Below the pieces are notes generated by a model. It saw nothing but the letters and a program-made list of their open reading frames with translations, made no database searches and was not told the origin of the DNA. A DNA stretch of 13,320 bases from positions 1 to 13,320 of the forward strand of contig JAGMBN010000025.1 of NCBI GenBank assembly GCA_023129655.1. The letters are read 5' to 3'. Origin of the DNA: a bacterium. Lineage in GTDB: Bacteria; JAHJDO01. Shown here in pieces: positions 1 through 7,398 of the stretch. Both the position numbers and the translations under genes were made by a program. Every line of letters begins with the position of its first letter. Within the stretch, counting starts at the first letter, position 1.

Positions 1-112
1 ACAAAGTGGCAAAGGCACATAGGCACAAAGAGTCCCCCTTTGAAGGGGGATTCAGGGGGATGTTGGTGGCAGGGTTCGAGTTTCGGATTTTAAAAAATAA
101 GGAGTTGCCATT
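1..112. other. Repeat-bearing leader upstream of the pilus gene cluster
   Basis: There is no convincing gene here. Positions 1-30 contain short imperfect direct units (AAAGGCACAT and AGGCACAAAG), of the low-complexity kind often found in intergenic repeats. Positions 33-64 are a G/C-run repeat described separately. A clear Shine-Dalgarno site, AAGGAG at 99-104, lies 8 nt before the ATG at 113 and belongs to the first gene. I see no confident -35/-10 pair; the promoter of the cluster may lie outside the window. Confidence 0.5.
33..64 (+). repeat. Dispersed G/C-run repeat, copy 1
   Basis: This 32-nt unit contains an inverted repeat, TCCCCCTT-TG-AAGGGGGA, followed by TCAGGGGGATGTT. It matches the unit at 7399-7430 at 31 of 32 positions; the only difference is T at 51 against A at 7417. 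The first C-run can pair with either of the two following G-runs. Similar CCCCC...GGGGG...GGGGG units are common dispersed intergenic repeats in many bacterial genomes (general knowledge; family not identified here). Confidence 0.85.
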
Positions 113-1021
113 ATGAATAGAAGTGCAGAGACACATGCTCGTCGCAATACTTTTGCAAATATTGCTCTTATAATTACTATGCTTGTATTGATAAGCGCGT
201 GTATTTTTTTAGGCACATACGCATTATCGTGGGATCAGGTTGTGCTTTATGTCAGCATAGCTATTTTGCTTGCTGTTATAGCGTTTTTGATGTTTCTGAT
301 TAAAAAAATTAATACGAATGTAGTGAAGATGATGGCAAAAGCCAAAATAGCGGCTGATCCGGAATTAAAAGAGATTGGAATAGACGAAGTAAGCGTCTCA
401 TTGGATAAGATTACAAAAAAGCTTAAAGGAGATATGTCTGATCTTTATCAAACTGAGGCAAAAATAAGTGGTCTCAGCCGTGAAATAAACAGATTGCTTG
501 AAAAAACCAATTCTTTAACCATTACAGACAAATTAACGGGACTATATAACTTGAAACATTATGAGGAGTCTTTGAATGAAGAGCTGAAACGGGCGGCTAT
601 GTATGAGCGTCCATGTTCTATAATTGGGTTTGATGTTGACAATCTGGGTGTATACTTGAAGAAACTTGGCGAGAATATCAAGAACAAGATTCTAAAGAAG
701 ATTGCAGGTATCTTGAGGGAGAATGCAAGAGATATTGATAAGGTGGCTCGCTGCAAAGACACCATATTCTGCGTTATTCTTCCCGAGCTTAATAAAAAAG
801 AGGCTTACGCCCTTGCTGAGAAAATAAGAAAAGCTGTTGCCATAGAATCTATACCAGATACAAAAAGCGTAATAAAAGATACAAAGATCACAGTAAGCGC
901 AGGCATAGTTGCCAACCCCATTGATGGCGATATTATAGAAGAATTAAATGATAAATTATATCGCGCAATAGAGCAGGCTAAGAAAGGAAAAGGAAACAAA
1001 GCAATTACGTTTCCAGGATAA
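113..1021 (+). CDS. Membrane protein with degenerate GGDEF domain and retained c-di-GMP I-site
   Basis: The protein has 302 residues. Two hydrophobic segments (about 13-35 and 43-63) form a membrane hairpin, followed by a linker, probably helical, to about 135 and a GGDEF-family domain at about 137-300 that opens with DKLTGLYN (139-146). The position of the GGDEF signature reads KDTIF (215-219), and the substrate-side Asn and Asp of the family are replaced after the FDVDN segment (173-177), so diguanylate cyclase activity is very unlikely. Exactly five residues before the signature, the RxxD inhibitory-site motif is intact (R206, D209), as in proteins that bind c-di-GMP without making it. The start is set by AAGGAG 8 nt upstream. 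The next gene begins 4 nt after the stop, so it looks like the first member of the pilus operon. Probable role: membrane c-di-GMP receptor or scaffold for the pilus motor (inference). Confidence 0.85.
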   Translation: MNRSAETHARRNTFANIALIITMLVLISACIFLGTYALSWDQVVLYVSIAILLAVIAFLMFLIKKINTNVVKMMAKAKIAADPELKEIGIDEVSVSLDKITKKLKGDMSDLYQTEAKISGLSREINRLLEKTNSLTITDKLTGLYNLKHYEESLNEELKRAAMYERPCSIIGFDVDNLGVYLKKLGENIKNKILKKIAGILRENARDIDKVARCKDTIFCVILPELNKKEAYALAEKIRKAVAIESIPDTKSVIKDTKITVSAGIVANPIDGDIIEELNDKLYRAIEQAKKGKGNKAITFPG

Positions 1022-1025
1022 TACT

Positions 1026-1571
1026 ATGTCAAGGACCATTAGAAAACGACTCGGCAAAATACTTGTAGAGAGGAACATTATCACGGAACAGCAGCTGGAT
1101 GAAGCGTTAAAAATTCAAGAGCTGAAGGGCGGTTTTCTGGGACAGATTTTAGTCAGTCTGGAATCTGCGACTGAGGAACAGGTTGTTAACGCTCTTACTT
1201 CTCAGTTTGGGTTTCCGTATCTTCCTTTAAAAAATTATGAGATTGACCAGGATATACTCAAATTAATTCCGGAATCAATCATAAGACATTATCATTTAAT
1301 TCCGATAGATAAAATGAATAATATAATTGTATTAGCCATGGCTGACCCGTTAAACGATGCTGCGATTGAGGATGTAAAAATTGCCACTAACTCCAATGTG
1401 AGAATCTTTGTCAGCGGAGGAGAGGATATTGAAGATACTATTAATCGTTATTTTGGCTCAGGGAAACCTAAAAAAATCACCAGAACCGTGGAAGAATATA
1501 TGATGGACGTTAACTTCAAGCAATTGGTAAGAGAAAAGAACAAGAAAGAAAAATTATGGTCATGTCTTTAA
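1026..1571 (+). CDS. Stand-alone GspE-N/MshEN domain protein (candidate c-di-GMP-binding partner of PilB)
   Basis: This 181-residue protein consists of the N-terminal domain of type II secretion/T4P ATPases with no ATPase part. Two consecutive 24-residue MshEN-type motifs occupy residues 8-31 and 37-60. The first begins RLG (8-10) and ends in Q31; the second begins FLG and ends in Q60. A conserved GspE-N stretch follows, including IPESI (about 80), LIPIDK and LAMADPLND, to about residue 145. The C-terminus (about 150-181) is charged and lysine-rich. AGGA at 1015-1018 is 7 nt before the ATG. The last 16 nt overlap the start of pilB, implying translational coupling. The protein aligns in register with the first 145 or so residues of PilB, so it looks like a duplicated N-domain. 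The known MshEN family binds c-di-GMP; that this one does is inferred from RLG, though the usual Gly at motif position 10 is Asn17. Confidence 0.88.
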   Translation: MSRTIRKRLGKILVERNIITEQQLDEALKIQELKGGFLGQILVSLESATEEQVVNALTSQFGFPYLPLKNYEIDQDILKLIPESIIRHYHLIPIDKMNNIIVLAMADPLNDAAIEDVKIATNSNVRIFVSGGEDIEDTINRYFGSGKPKKITRTVEEYMMDVNFKQLVREKNKKEKLWSCL

Positions 1572-3262
1572 AGGACAACCTGTCAAAAATTTTACTTGAT
1601 GGAGGAATAATTACAGGTGAACAGTTAAAAGAGGCTCTTCAGGAGCAGAGAAAAAAAGGCGGTAGTTTAAGCCGGATTATTTATAAAAAAGGCTTTGCTG
1701 ATGAGAAGACTCTTGTAGCTTGCTTAAGCGAGCAATTAAATATCCCCCCGATAAATCTTTCAAAATTTAAAATTTCAAAAGAGGTTATAGAAACAATACC
1801 AAAAACAATTGCCAAAAAGTATTCCATTATTCCAATCTCTAAAATAGGGAAAACTCTTACAATTGCCATGCTGGATCCTCTTAATGTGTTTGCTACAGAT
1901 GATTTAAAAAGCGCCACTGGATACGAAATAGATCCTGTAATAGCCACAGAAAAGGATATTCTTAATGCTATTGACCAGTATTATCAAGTATCTTTTGATA
2001 TGAAAGAGATTTTAAAGGACATTGATATTAAGGAACCTGCTGAGAAAAAGGAAGAAATAGATTTAGAAAAACTCTTAAAGGAAACTGAAGAAGCGCCGGT
2101 TGTAAAAATGGTCAATGTTATTCTTGCCCAGGCAATTAAGGAAAAAGCAAGCGATATTCATATTGAACCGGAGGATAAGACATTGCGCATTCGCTATCGT
2201 ATTGACGGTGTTCTTTACGAGAGGCTGTCTCCGCCTAAAAAACTTCAAGCTGCGCTAATTTCCAGAATAAAAATTATGTCCAATCTGGATATAGCAGAAC
2301 GAAGACTTCCACAGGATGGTCGTATGAGAATTACATTGAATGATAAGGAAATAGACTTTCGCGTATCAATTCTCCCAATAGTTTTTGGAGAAAAGGTAGT
2401 ATTGCGTATTCTGGATAAGAGCAGTTTAACGCTGAATCTGGAGAAATTAGGGTTTGGAGAAAAAGAATTGCAGATCTTTAATGAATCTATCTCCAAACCG
2501 CATGGAATGATCCTTCTAACCGGACCAACAGGCAGTGGAAAAACCACAACACTCTATTCTGCGCTAAGCAAAATAAACACACCAACTAAGAATATTATCA
2601 CAGTTGAGGATCCTGTTGAATATCAGCTGAAAGGGATTAACCAAATACAAGCGCAACCTGATATAGGCTTAACGTTTGCCAGCGGCTTGCGGTCTATACT
2701 TAGGCAGGACCCTGATATTATAATGGTTGGGGAGATAAGGGATTTGGAAACTGCTGATATTGCGATAAAATCCGCTCTGACAGGTCATTTGGTCTTCAGC
2801 ACTCTGCATACTAATGACGCTCCAGGAGCAATTACCAGATTAATAGATATGGGGATTGAGCCGTTTCTTCTCTCATCTTCCATAATAATGGTCGCTGCGC
2901 AGAGACTCATGCGAAAGATATGCGAAAACTGCAAAGAAGAAGTCAATCTGCCAGAAAAGGTAAAAGAGAATTTTGCCCATATCCTGCAGCATCAAATTTC
3001 GGAAATATCAGATTTAATAACGTACAAAGGAAAGGGCTGCGAGCTTTGCAGCGACACTGGATACAAAGGCAGAGTGGCTGTTGTTGAAATACTGAAGATA
3101 GATGATGAGATCAAAAAACTAATTATAAACAAAGCTACTTCAGGCGAGATTAAGGAAGCTGCTGTAAAAGGTGGGATGAAGACATTGCAGGAAAGCGGTA
3201 TAAATCTAGTTAAAAACGGCACAACCACTATTGAAGAAGTTTTGCGCGTAACGGCGGAATGA
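1556..3262 (+). CDS. pilB: Type IV pilus assembly ATPase PilB (GspE/PulE family)
   Basis: A 568-residue cytoplasmic hexameric ATPase of the kind that powers pilus extension. Residues 1-145 form a GspE-N domain. The core has a conserved ASDIHIEPE segment (198-206), Walker A GPTGSGKTT (323-331), Asp box TVEDPVEYQ (349-357), Walker B with catalytic Glu in DPDIIMVGEIRD (385-396, E393) and His box STLHTNDAPGA (415-425). A tetracysteine zinc site is present: C456/C459 and C495/C498. Length is normal for PilB. PilC follows after 4 nt, and PilS/PilR nearby favour T4P over type II secretion. In the N-domain the RLG signature of c-di-GMP-binding MshEN motifs reads NLS (8-10), unlike the stand-alone paralogue just upstream. 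A second ATG at 1562 is possible; 1556 keeps register with that paralogue. No strong Shine-Dalgarno site is visible, and coupling to the overlapping upstream gene probably drives initiation. Confidence 0.95.
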   Translation: MVMSLKDNLSKILLDGGIITGEQLKEALQEQRKKGGSLSRIIYKKGFADEKTLVACLSEQLNIPPINLSKFKISKEVIETIPKTIAKKYSIIPISKIGKTLTIAMLDPLNVFATDDLKSATGYEIDPVIATEKDILNAIDQYYQVSFDMKEILKDIDIKEPAEKKEEIDLEKLLKETEEAPVVKMVNVILAQAIKEKASDIHIEPEDKTLRIRYRIDGVLYERLSPPKKLQAALISRIKIMSNLDIAERRLPQDGRMRITLNDKEIDFRVSILPIVFGEKVVLRILDKSSLTLNLEKLGFGEKELQIFNESISKPHGMILLTGPTGSGKTTTLYSALSKINTPTKNIITVEDPVEYQLKGINQIQAQPDIGLTFASGLRSILRQDPDIIMVGEIRDLETADIAIKSALTGHLVFSTLHTNDAPGAITRLIDMGIEPFLLSSSIIMVAAQRLMRKICENCKEEVNLPEKVKENFAHILQHQISEISDLITYKGKGCELCSDTGYKGRVAVVEILKIDDEIKKLIINKATSGEIKEAAVKGGMKTLQESGINLVKNGTTTIEEVLRVTAE

Positions 3263-3266
3263 AAAC

Positions 3267-4478
3267 ATGCCAACATATAAGTATATTGCGATTGACAAAG
3301 ACGGCAAGAGAATAGAAGCTTTACATTCTGCTGAAAGCGAAAAAGCTCTCGTTAGTAGTCTCAGCGCTAATCAATTAACAATAGTCTCCATAGCTGAACA
3401 AAAAAAACGCATATTTACATTCAAGAAGAGCGCTAAAATAAAGTCCAATGATTTAATTCTCTTTAGCAGACAGCTGGCTACAATGGTTAATGCAGGATTG
3501 CCACTTGTTCAGGGGCTTGATACGCTTGTGGAGCAAATGGAGAACCCTTCCCTAAAAACGCTTGTTAAAAAACTGGAAGATGATGTGGAGGGAGGAGAAA
3601 GCTTTTCTCAGGCTCTTTTAAAACATCCAAAAGTGTTCTCAGACTTTTATGTAAGCATGATAAGGGCAGGCGAAGAAAGTGGTACATTGGATGAAATCCT
3701 TAACCGTCTTGCAGCGTATCTTGAGAATTCCGCCAAACTTGCCAGAAAGGTTAAATCCGCTATGGTGTATCCAGCAGTGGTTACTGTTATGTCTATTCTT
3801 ATAGTTATGGTTTTAATATTGAAAGTAGTTCCAACATTTAGCACTATTTTTGACGCTTTTGGCGGAACTCTTCCTCTTCCAACAAGAATACTTATAGGAA
3901 CGAGCGAGATTCTCAAAAATTATTTTTTAATTGTAGCAGGAATTTTGGCTGTTGTTTTTTTCTTTTTACGTAAATATGTTCAGACTGAAAAAGGAAGACT
4001 CCAGTTTGACGGATTGAAACTTCGTATAATTATTTTTGGGGTTCTCATAAAGAAGGTAGCTCTGGCAAAGTTTGCAAGAACACTGTGTACGTTAATAAAG
4101 AGCAGTGTTCCTATTCTTAAAGCGCTTGAAATAGTGGGAGCTACTTCAGGAAATAAGGTGTTAGAGAAAACTCTTAACAGCGTTGGAATGGGTGTTAAAG
4201 ATGGGGAAACCATTGCAGAGCCGCTTGGCAAAAGTGAATTTTTCCCTCCAATGGTTGTTAGAATGATATCAGTTGGTGAAAAAACAGGCGCATTAGAGGA
4301 TATGTTGACAAAGATCGCTGATTTTTACGAATCAGAAGTTGATGCTGCAGTAGACGGGTTAACCTCTGTGATAGAACCTGTTTTAATTTGTTTCTTGGGC
4401 ATAATAATAGGCGGTATTGTTATTGCCATGTTCCTGCCGATACTCAAGATGAGCACCCTGGTAACAGAGGGTTTCTAA
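3267..4478 (+). CDS. pilC: Type IV pilus inner-membrane platform protein PilC (GspF family)
   Basis: This 403-residue protein has the classic duplicated T2SSF layout. An N-terminal MPTYKYIAIDKDGK segment precedes a first cytoplasmic helical domain (about 60-165, with FSRQLATMVNAGLPL and GEESGTLDEIL). Membrane segments lie at about 167-190 and 218-234. A second T2SSF domain follows (about 260-370, with FARTLCTLIKSSVPILKAL and VGEKTGALEDML), then a final membrane segment at about 371-392. Length is normal for the family. It transmits PilB's motor movement to pilin polymerisation in the inner membrane (known for the family). The gene starts 4 nt after pilB, with a GGCGGA sequence 8 nt before the ATG. 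Nothing looks truncated or degenerate. Confidence 0.94.
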   Translation: MPTYKYIAIDKDGKRIEALHSAESEKALVSSLSANQLTIVSIAEQKKRIFTFKKSAKIKSNDLILFSRQLATMVNAGLPLVQGLDTLVEQMENPSLKTLVKKLEDDVEGGESFSQALLKHPKVFSDFYVSMIRAGEESGTLDEILNRLAAYLENSAKLARKVKSAMVYPAVVTVMSILIVMVLILKVVPTFSTIFDAFGGTLPLPTRILIGTSEILKNYFLIVAGILAVVFFFLRKYVQTEKGRLQFDGLKLRIIIFGVLIKKVALAKFARTLCTLIKSSVPILKALEIVGATSGNKVLEKTLNSVGMGVKDGETIAEPLGKSEFFPPMVVRMISVGEKTGALEDMLTKIADFYESEVDAAVDGLTSVIEPVLICFLGIIIGGIVIAMFLPILKMSTLVTEGF

Positions 4479-4482
4479 AAAG

Positions 4483-6042
4483 ATGCAACTCACTGAATCC
4501 ATCCAAGAAAAAGCCTCCCGGATTAAAGCATTAATGATCGCAAGGCTTCTCATAGTAACAGCTATGCTCGGTATAGGAACTTTTGTGTTCCGGGCGGAGA
4601 ATATCCCTTTTTACTGGTTAATATCTGTAATGTTTCTTTTGACCATAGTATACAGCATTCTTTTAGTAAAAAAGACGTACCTAGATGCTCTAATACGTGT
4701 TCAAATTATTGCGGATACAGTGTGGATTGGTGTATTAATCTACTACTCAGGCGGAATAGACAGTATCTTTACATTTTTGTATGTTATTTCCATAATTTCC
4801 GGCAGTCTGTTACTCCCTCTTGGAGAGGGATTAATGTTAACTTCGTTCGCAGTAATAACTTATTTTGCAATTATCGTTCTGCAGTATAATCCTGAATTTT
4901 CCACTAAGAGCGTAGTTATATATGTTGCCTGTTTTCGGGCAATAATATTCTATCTGGTATCTATATTAAGTGGGATACTGGCAAAAAATCTTAGGCATAA
5001 GACTAAACAGTTGAGAGAATTACAGAATTTTACGGATAACATATTGCAAAACATGGCTAGTGGACTCATAACTGTTGACTCTAATGGAATGATATCATAT
5101 TTTAACCAGGCTGCTTCAGACATCCTCGGATATCAAAGAGAAGAAGCTGTGGGAACTGCCTGGAAAACACTGTTTCCTGGGACTAGGATTAAGATAGAGA
5201 ATTACATCTCTTCCCTGCAGTTTGGAGCTAACGTTCAGAAAAAAAATGGTGATTTGCTTCCTGTGGGTTTTAGTGTTTCCCCATTAAAAACTGATGATGG
5301 AGAGTTTGAAGGAACAATATTTATTTTTAGAGATTTAACTGCGATCAAAGAACTGGAACGCAAATTAAATCAGAATGACAGATTAGCGCTTATGGGAAAG
5401 ATGTCAGCAAAAATAGCGCACGAAGTCAGGAATCCTCTCGCTTCTTTGAGAGGTTCTGCTGAGATGCTGAAGGAAGATGATAAAATTAGTCATAGCAGCA
5501 GAAAATTACTGGAACTAATTATCCGTGAATCTGATAAAATCAATGAAAGAGTTACGGGTTTTCTTAATCTGTCAAAACCAGCAAAACCCAAGTTAAAAAG
5601 ATGCAGTATACATGAAACAATCAAAAATGTTTTGGTTTTACTAAGAAGTCGAAGCGATGTTAATCCGGAAATCAATATAGGATATAATGCAAATAACAAA
5701 AGGCTGTTTTCTCTTGTAGATGCGGATCAGATAGAACGGATGTTTTTGAATCTATGTCTTAATGCGATCCAGGCAATGTCTGAAGGCGGAACTCTCGCAA
5801 TAGATGCAGATATCAGAGATGAAATGATAGAGGTCAGATTTACAGATACTGGCAAAGGACTATCTGCTGATGAGAAGAAAAGTCTTTTTGACCCCTTTTC
5901 CACAACAAGCGATAAAAGAACAGGTTTGGGATTAAGCATTGTCAGAGAAATAATAGATGCTCATAACGGACAAATAGAAGTTATTAGTGAAAAAGGGGAA
6001 GGCAGTAGTTTTATAGTTAAACTTCCCGTAGCTGAGGTATAG
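4483..6042 (+). CDS. pilS: PilS-like membrane sensor histidine kinase
   Basis: A 519-residue kinase. About six membrane helices lie within residues 18-167, as in PilS, followed by a PAS domain at about 184-290. The HisKA domain carries the phospho-acceptor His313 in AHEVRNPLASLRG. The HATPase domain has an N-box around N423-N427, a G1 box DTGKGL (455-460) and a G2 box GLGLSI (481-486). All catalytic boxes look intact. In the known PilS/PilR pair, the kinase senses pilin levels in the membrane and phosphorylates the sigma54 activator. The gene follows pilC by 4 nt (AGAGGG at 4466-4471 as ribosome site). Its likely partner, the NtrC-type regulator, starts 1.4 kb downstream, beyond an unrelated ATPase gene. 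The pilS assignment rests on topology and context; the general NtrB-like kinase call is firmer. Confidence 0.85.
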   Translation: MQLTESIQEKASRIKALMIARLLIVTAMLGIGTFVFRAENIPFYWLISVMFLLTIVYSILLVKKTYLDALIRVQIIADTVWIGVLIYYSGGIDSIFTFLYVISIISGSLLLPLGEGLMLTSFAVITYFAIIVLQYNPEFSTKSVVIYVACFRAIIFYLVSILSGILAKNLRHKTKQLRELQNFTDNILQNMASGLITVDSNGMISYFNQAASDILGYQREEAVGTAWKTLFPGTRIKIENYISSLQFGANVQKKNGDLLPVGFSVSPLKTDDGEFEGTIFIFRDLTAIKELERKLNQNDRLALMGKMSAKIAHEVRNPLASLRGSAEMLKEDDKISHSSRKLLELIIRESDKINERVTGFLNLSKPAKPKLKRCSIHETIKNVLVLLRSRSDVNPEINIGYNANNKRLFSLVDADQIERMFLNLCLNAIQAMSEGGTLAIDADIRDEMIEVRFTDTGKGLSADEKKSLFDPFSTTSDKRTGLGLSIVREIIDAHNGQIEVISEKGEGSSFIVKLPVAEV

Positions 6043-6118
6043 ATAGAAAAATGCTAAAAAAAGACATAATGATCCTGTTATTATATACGTACCCAAAAAA
6101 GATATGGTGCAAATTTTA

Positions 6119-6147
6119 TTGACTAGCTGACCGTATTTTGCTAAATT
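6119..6147 (+). promoter_or_regulatory. Possible sigma70-type promoter of the AAA_14 ATPase gene
   Basis: TTGACT (6119-6124; five of six matches to the -35 consensus) is followed after 17 nt by TAAATT (6142-6147; four of six to -10). The start codon at 6185 lies about 38 nt downstream of the -10. This could give the inserted gene its own transcription independent of the pilus operon. The call rests on consensus matching in A/T-rich DNA, where chance matches are frequent. Confidence 0.4.
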
Positions 6148-6170
6148 GGGTCAATTAATTGACTGTATTT
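6128..6170 (+). promoter_or_regulatory. Palindrome and direct repeats: candidate operator of the AAA_14 gene
   Basis: GTCAATTAATTGAC at 6150-6163 is a perfect 14-nt palindrome. TGACCGTATTT (6128-6138) and TGACTGTATTT (6160-6170) are direct repeats differing at one of 11 positions and spaced 32 nt apart, about three helical turns. The palindrome lies just downstream of the proposed -10 element, and the second direct repeat ends directly before the ribosome site AGGA (6171-6174). Binding here would block transcription or translation, so self-regulation by the ATPase's winged-helix part is conceivable (inference). Confidence 0.4.
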
Positions 6171-6184
6171 AGGAAAAAGACGCA

Positions 6185-7321
6185 ATGTATATACAGCAAA
6201 AACAGATTGATAGACTTTGCCAGCTAATAAAACCAGGAAGGGTAGTTGTAATATATGGCGCTCGCAGAGTGGGAAAAACCACTTTGGTAAAAAATTTTCT
6301 AAAGCATATAAAAGAACAGGTTCTCTTTGTAAGTGGTGAAGATATTGTTGTTCGTCAGTATTTAGAAAGCCAGTCTATTAATAAGCTTAAGGATTTTGTC
6401 GGGAGCAATTCTCTTTTAGTAATAGATGAAGCGCAGTATATTGAAAAAATTGGGTTGAATCTTAAGCTTATTGTTGATCATATCCCTGAAGTCAAGGTAA
6501 TTGCTACAGGTTCTTCTTCTTTTGATCTGGCAAAAGATTTGGGAGATCCTTTAACAGGCAGAAAATCTGTTCTCAAATTGTTTCCATTAGCGCAGATGGA
6601 GATTTCGCAGATTGAGGAACAGTATGAAACAAAAGCAAATCTGGAATCCCGAATGATTTATGGCTCATATCCGGAAGTAGTGACTATGCAGGATAATATT
6701 AACCGTGAACACTATCTACATGAAATTATCAGCTCTTATTTATTTAAGGATATACTAGAGTTGGAGGGAATTCGCCACGCAAATAAATTAGTACGGTTAT
6801 TGCAGTTGCTGGCTTTCCAAATCGGAAAGGAAGTATCTCTCAATGAACTTGGGACACAGTTAGGAATGAGTAAAAATACAGTTGAGAAATATTTAGATTT
6901 ATTGGAGAAAGTATTTGTGATACATAGCCTGGGCGGATTTAGCCGCAATTTGCGCAAGGAAATTGCAAAGAATCGTAGATACTATTTTTATGATAATGGA
7001 ATCCGCAATGCGCTTATTAATAATTTTAATCCTATCAGCATGCGAAATGATGTTGGAGTGTTGTGGGAAAATTATATTATGAATGAACGTATAAAAAAGC
7101 AGGAATATCTTTACTGCATAACTGATTTTTATTTCTGGCGGACATATGATAGAAAAGAGATTGATCTAGTGGAAGAGCGCAATGGGAAATTATATGGTTA
7201 TGAGATAAAATGGCAAAAGACAAAGGTAAAGGTTCCCAAGGATTGGCAAACAAACTATAAAGATGCAGGCTTTAAAGTAATACATCGCGAAAATTATCTC
7301 AGTTTTATACAAGAATGTTAA
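6185..7321 (+). CDS. AAA_14/DUF4143 family ATP-binding protein
   Basis: This 378-residue protein has the standard architecture of the AAA_14 + DUF4143 family. Walker A is GARRVGKTT (25-33), Walker B LLVIDEAQ (77-84), and a sensor-like segment ATGSSSFDL spans 107-115. GSYPEV (160-165) is typical of the family. A winged-helix region lies at about 200-250, with LGMSKNTVEKYLDLLEK as the recognition-helix area. A C-terminal domain contains YDNGIRNAL (269-277) and a nuclease-fold-like pattern (E325-I-D327 followed by Y-E340-I-K342). The family is abundant, often strain-specific, and of unknown cellular role. AGGA at 6171-6174 is 10 nt before the ATG. The gene lies between the pilS-like and pilR-like genes with long gaps on both sides and repeats downstream, which suggests a later insertion rather than a pilus function. 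It appears complete and undamaged. Confidence 0.92.
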   Translation: MYIQQKQIDRLCQLIKPGRVVVIYGARRVGKTTLVKNFLKHIKEQVLFVSGEDIVVRQYLESQSINKLKDFVGSNSLLVIDEAQYIEKIGLNLKLIVDHIPEVKVIATGSSSFDLAKDLGDPLTGRKSVLKLFPLAQMEISQIEEQYETKANLESRMIYGSYPEVVTMQDNINREHYLHEIISSYLFKDILELEGIRHANKLVRLLQLLAFQIGKEVSLNELGTQLGMSKNTVEKYLDLLEKVFVIHSLGGFSRNLRKEIAKNRRYYFYDNGIRNALINNFNPISMRNDVGVLWENYIMNERIKKQEYLYCITDFYFWRTYDRKEIDLVEERNGKLYGYEIKWQKTKVKVPKDWQTNYKDAGFKVIHRENYLSFIQEC

Positions 7322-7329
7322 TGAAAGAC

Positions 7330-7376
7330 GAGATTGCTTCACGAAGTTTATCCCGATATCGGGGTTCGCAATGACA
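7330..7376. repeat. Palindromic dispersed repeat of the 'ATTGCTTC...TTCGCAATGACA' type
   Basis: ATTGC (7333-7337) pairs with GCAAT (7368-7372) around a perfect inner palindrome CCCGATATCGGG (7352-7363). On the minus strand it begins TGTCATTGCGAACCCC and ends GAAGCAATCT. This closely resembles a very widespread bacterial intergenic repeat of unknown function that I know from many genomes. Only one copy is in the window, so repetition in this genome is inferred. Confidence 0.6.
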
Positions 7377-7398
7377 TTAGTGCCGCTGGAATAGAAAT

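Larger units (their letters stand above)
6043..6184 (+). other. Intergenic segment ahead of the AAA_14 gene
   Basis: The first half (6043-6118) is A/T-rich with no recognised gene. A 23-codon reading frame at 6051-6122 has no support. The second half carries the palindrome, direct repeats and promoter-like elements described separately. The segment contrasts with the 4-nt gaps upstream and marks the point where an inserted gene breaks the pilus operon. Confidence 0.5.

Noticed and set aside
60..116. 18-codon leader ORF starting inside the first G/C-run repeat and ending across the start codon of the GGDEF-like gene.
   Set aside because: Its ATG directly abuts the G-run, leaving no spacer for a ribosome site, and the overlap with the next start arises from the bases TTATGA alone. 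No evidence of coding.
6051..6122. 23-residue frame after pilS (MLKKDIMILLL...) considered as the leftover 5' end of an original pilR gene.
   Set aside because: Similarity to a receiver-domain N-terminus is limited to a few hydrophobic residues. The intact regulator downstream has its own complete N-terminus.
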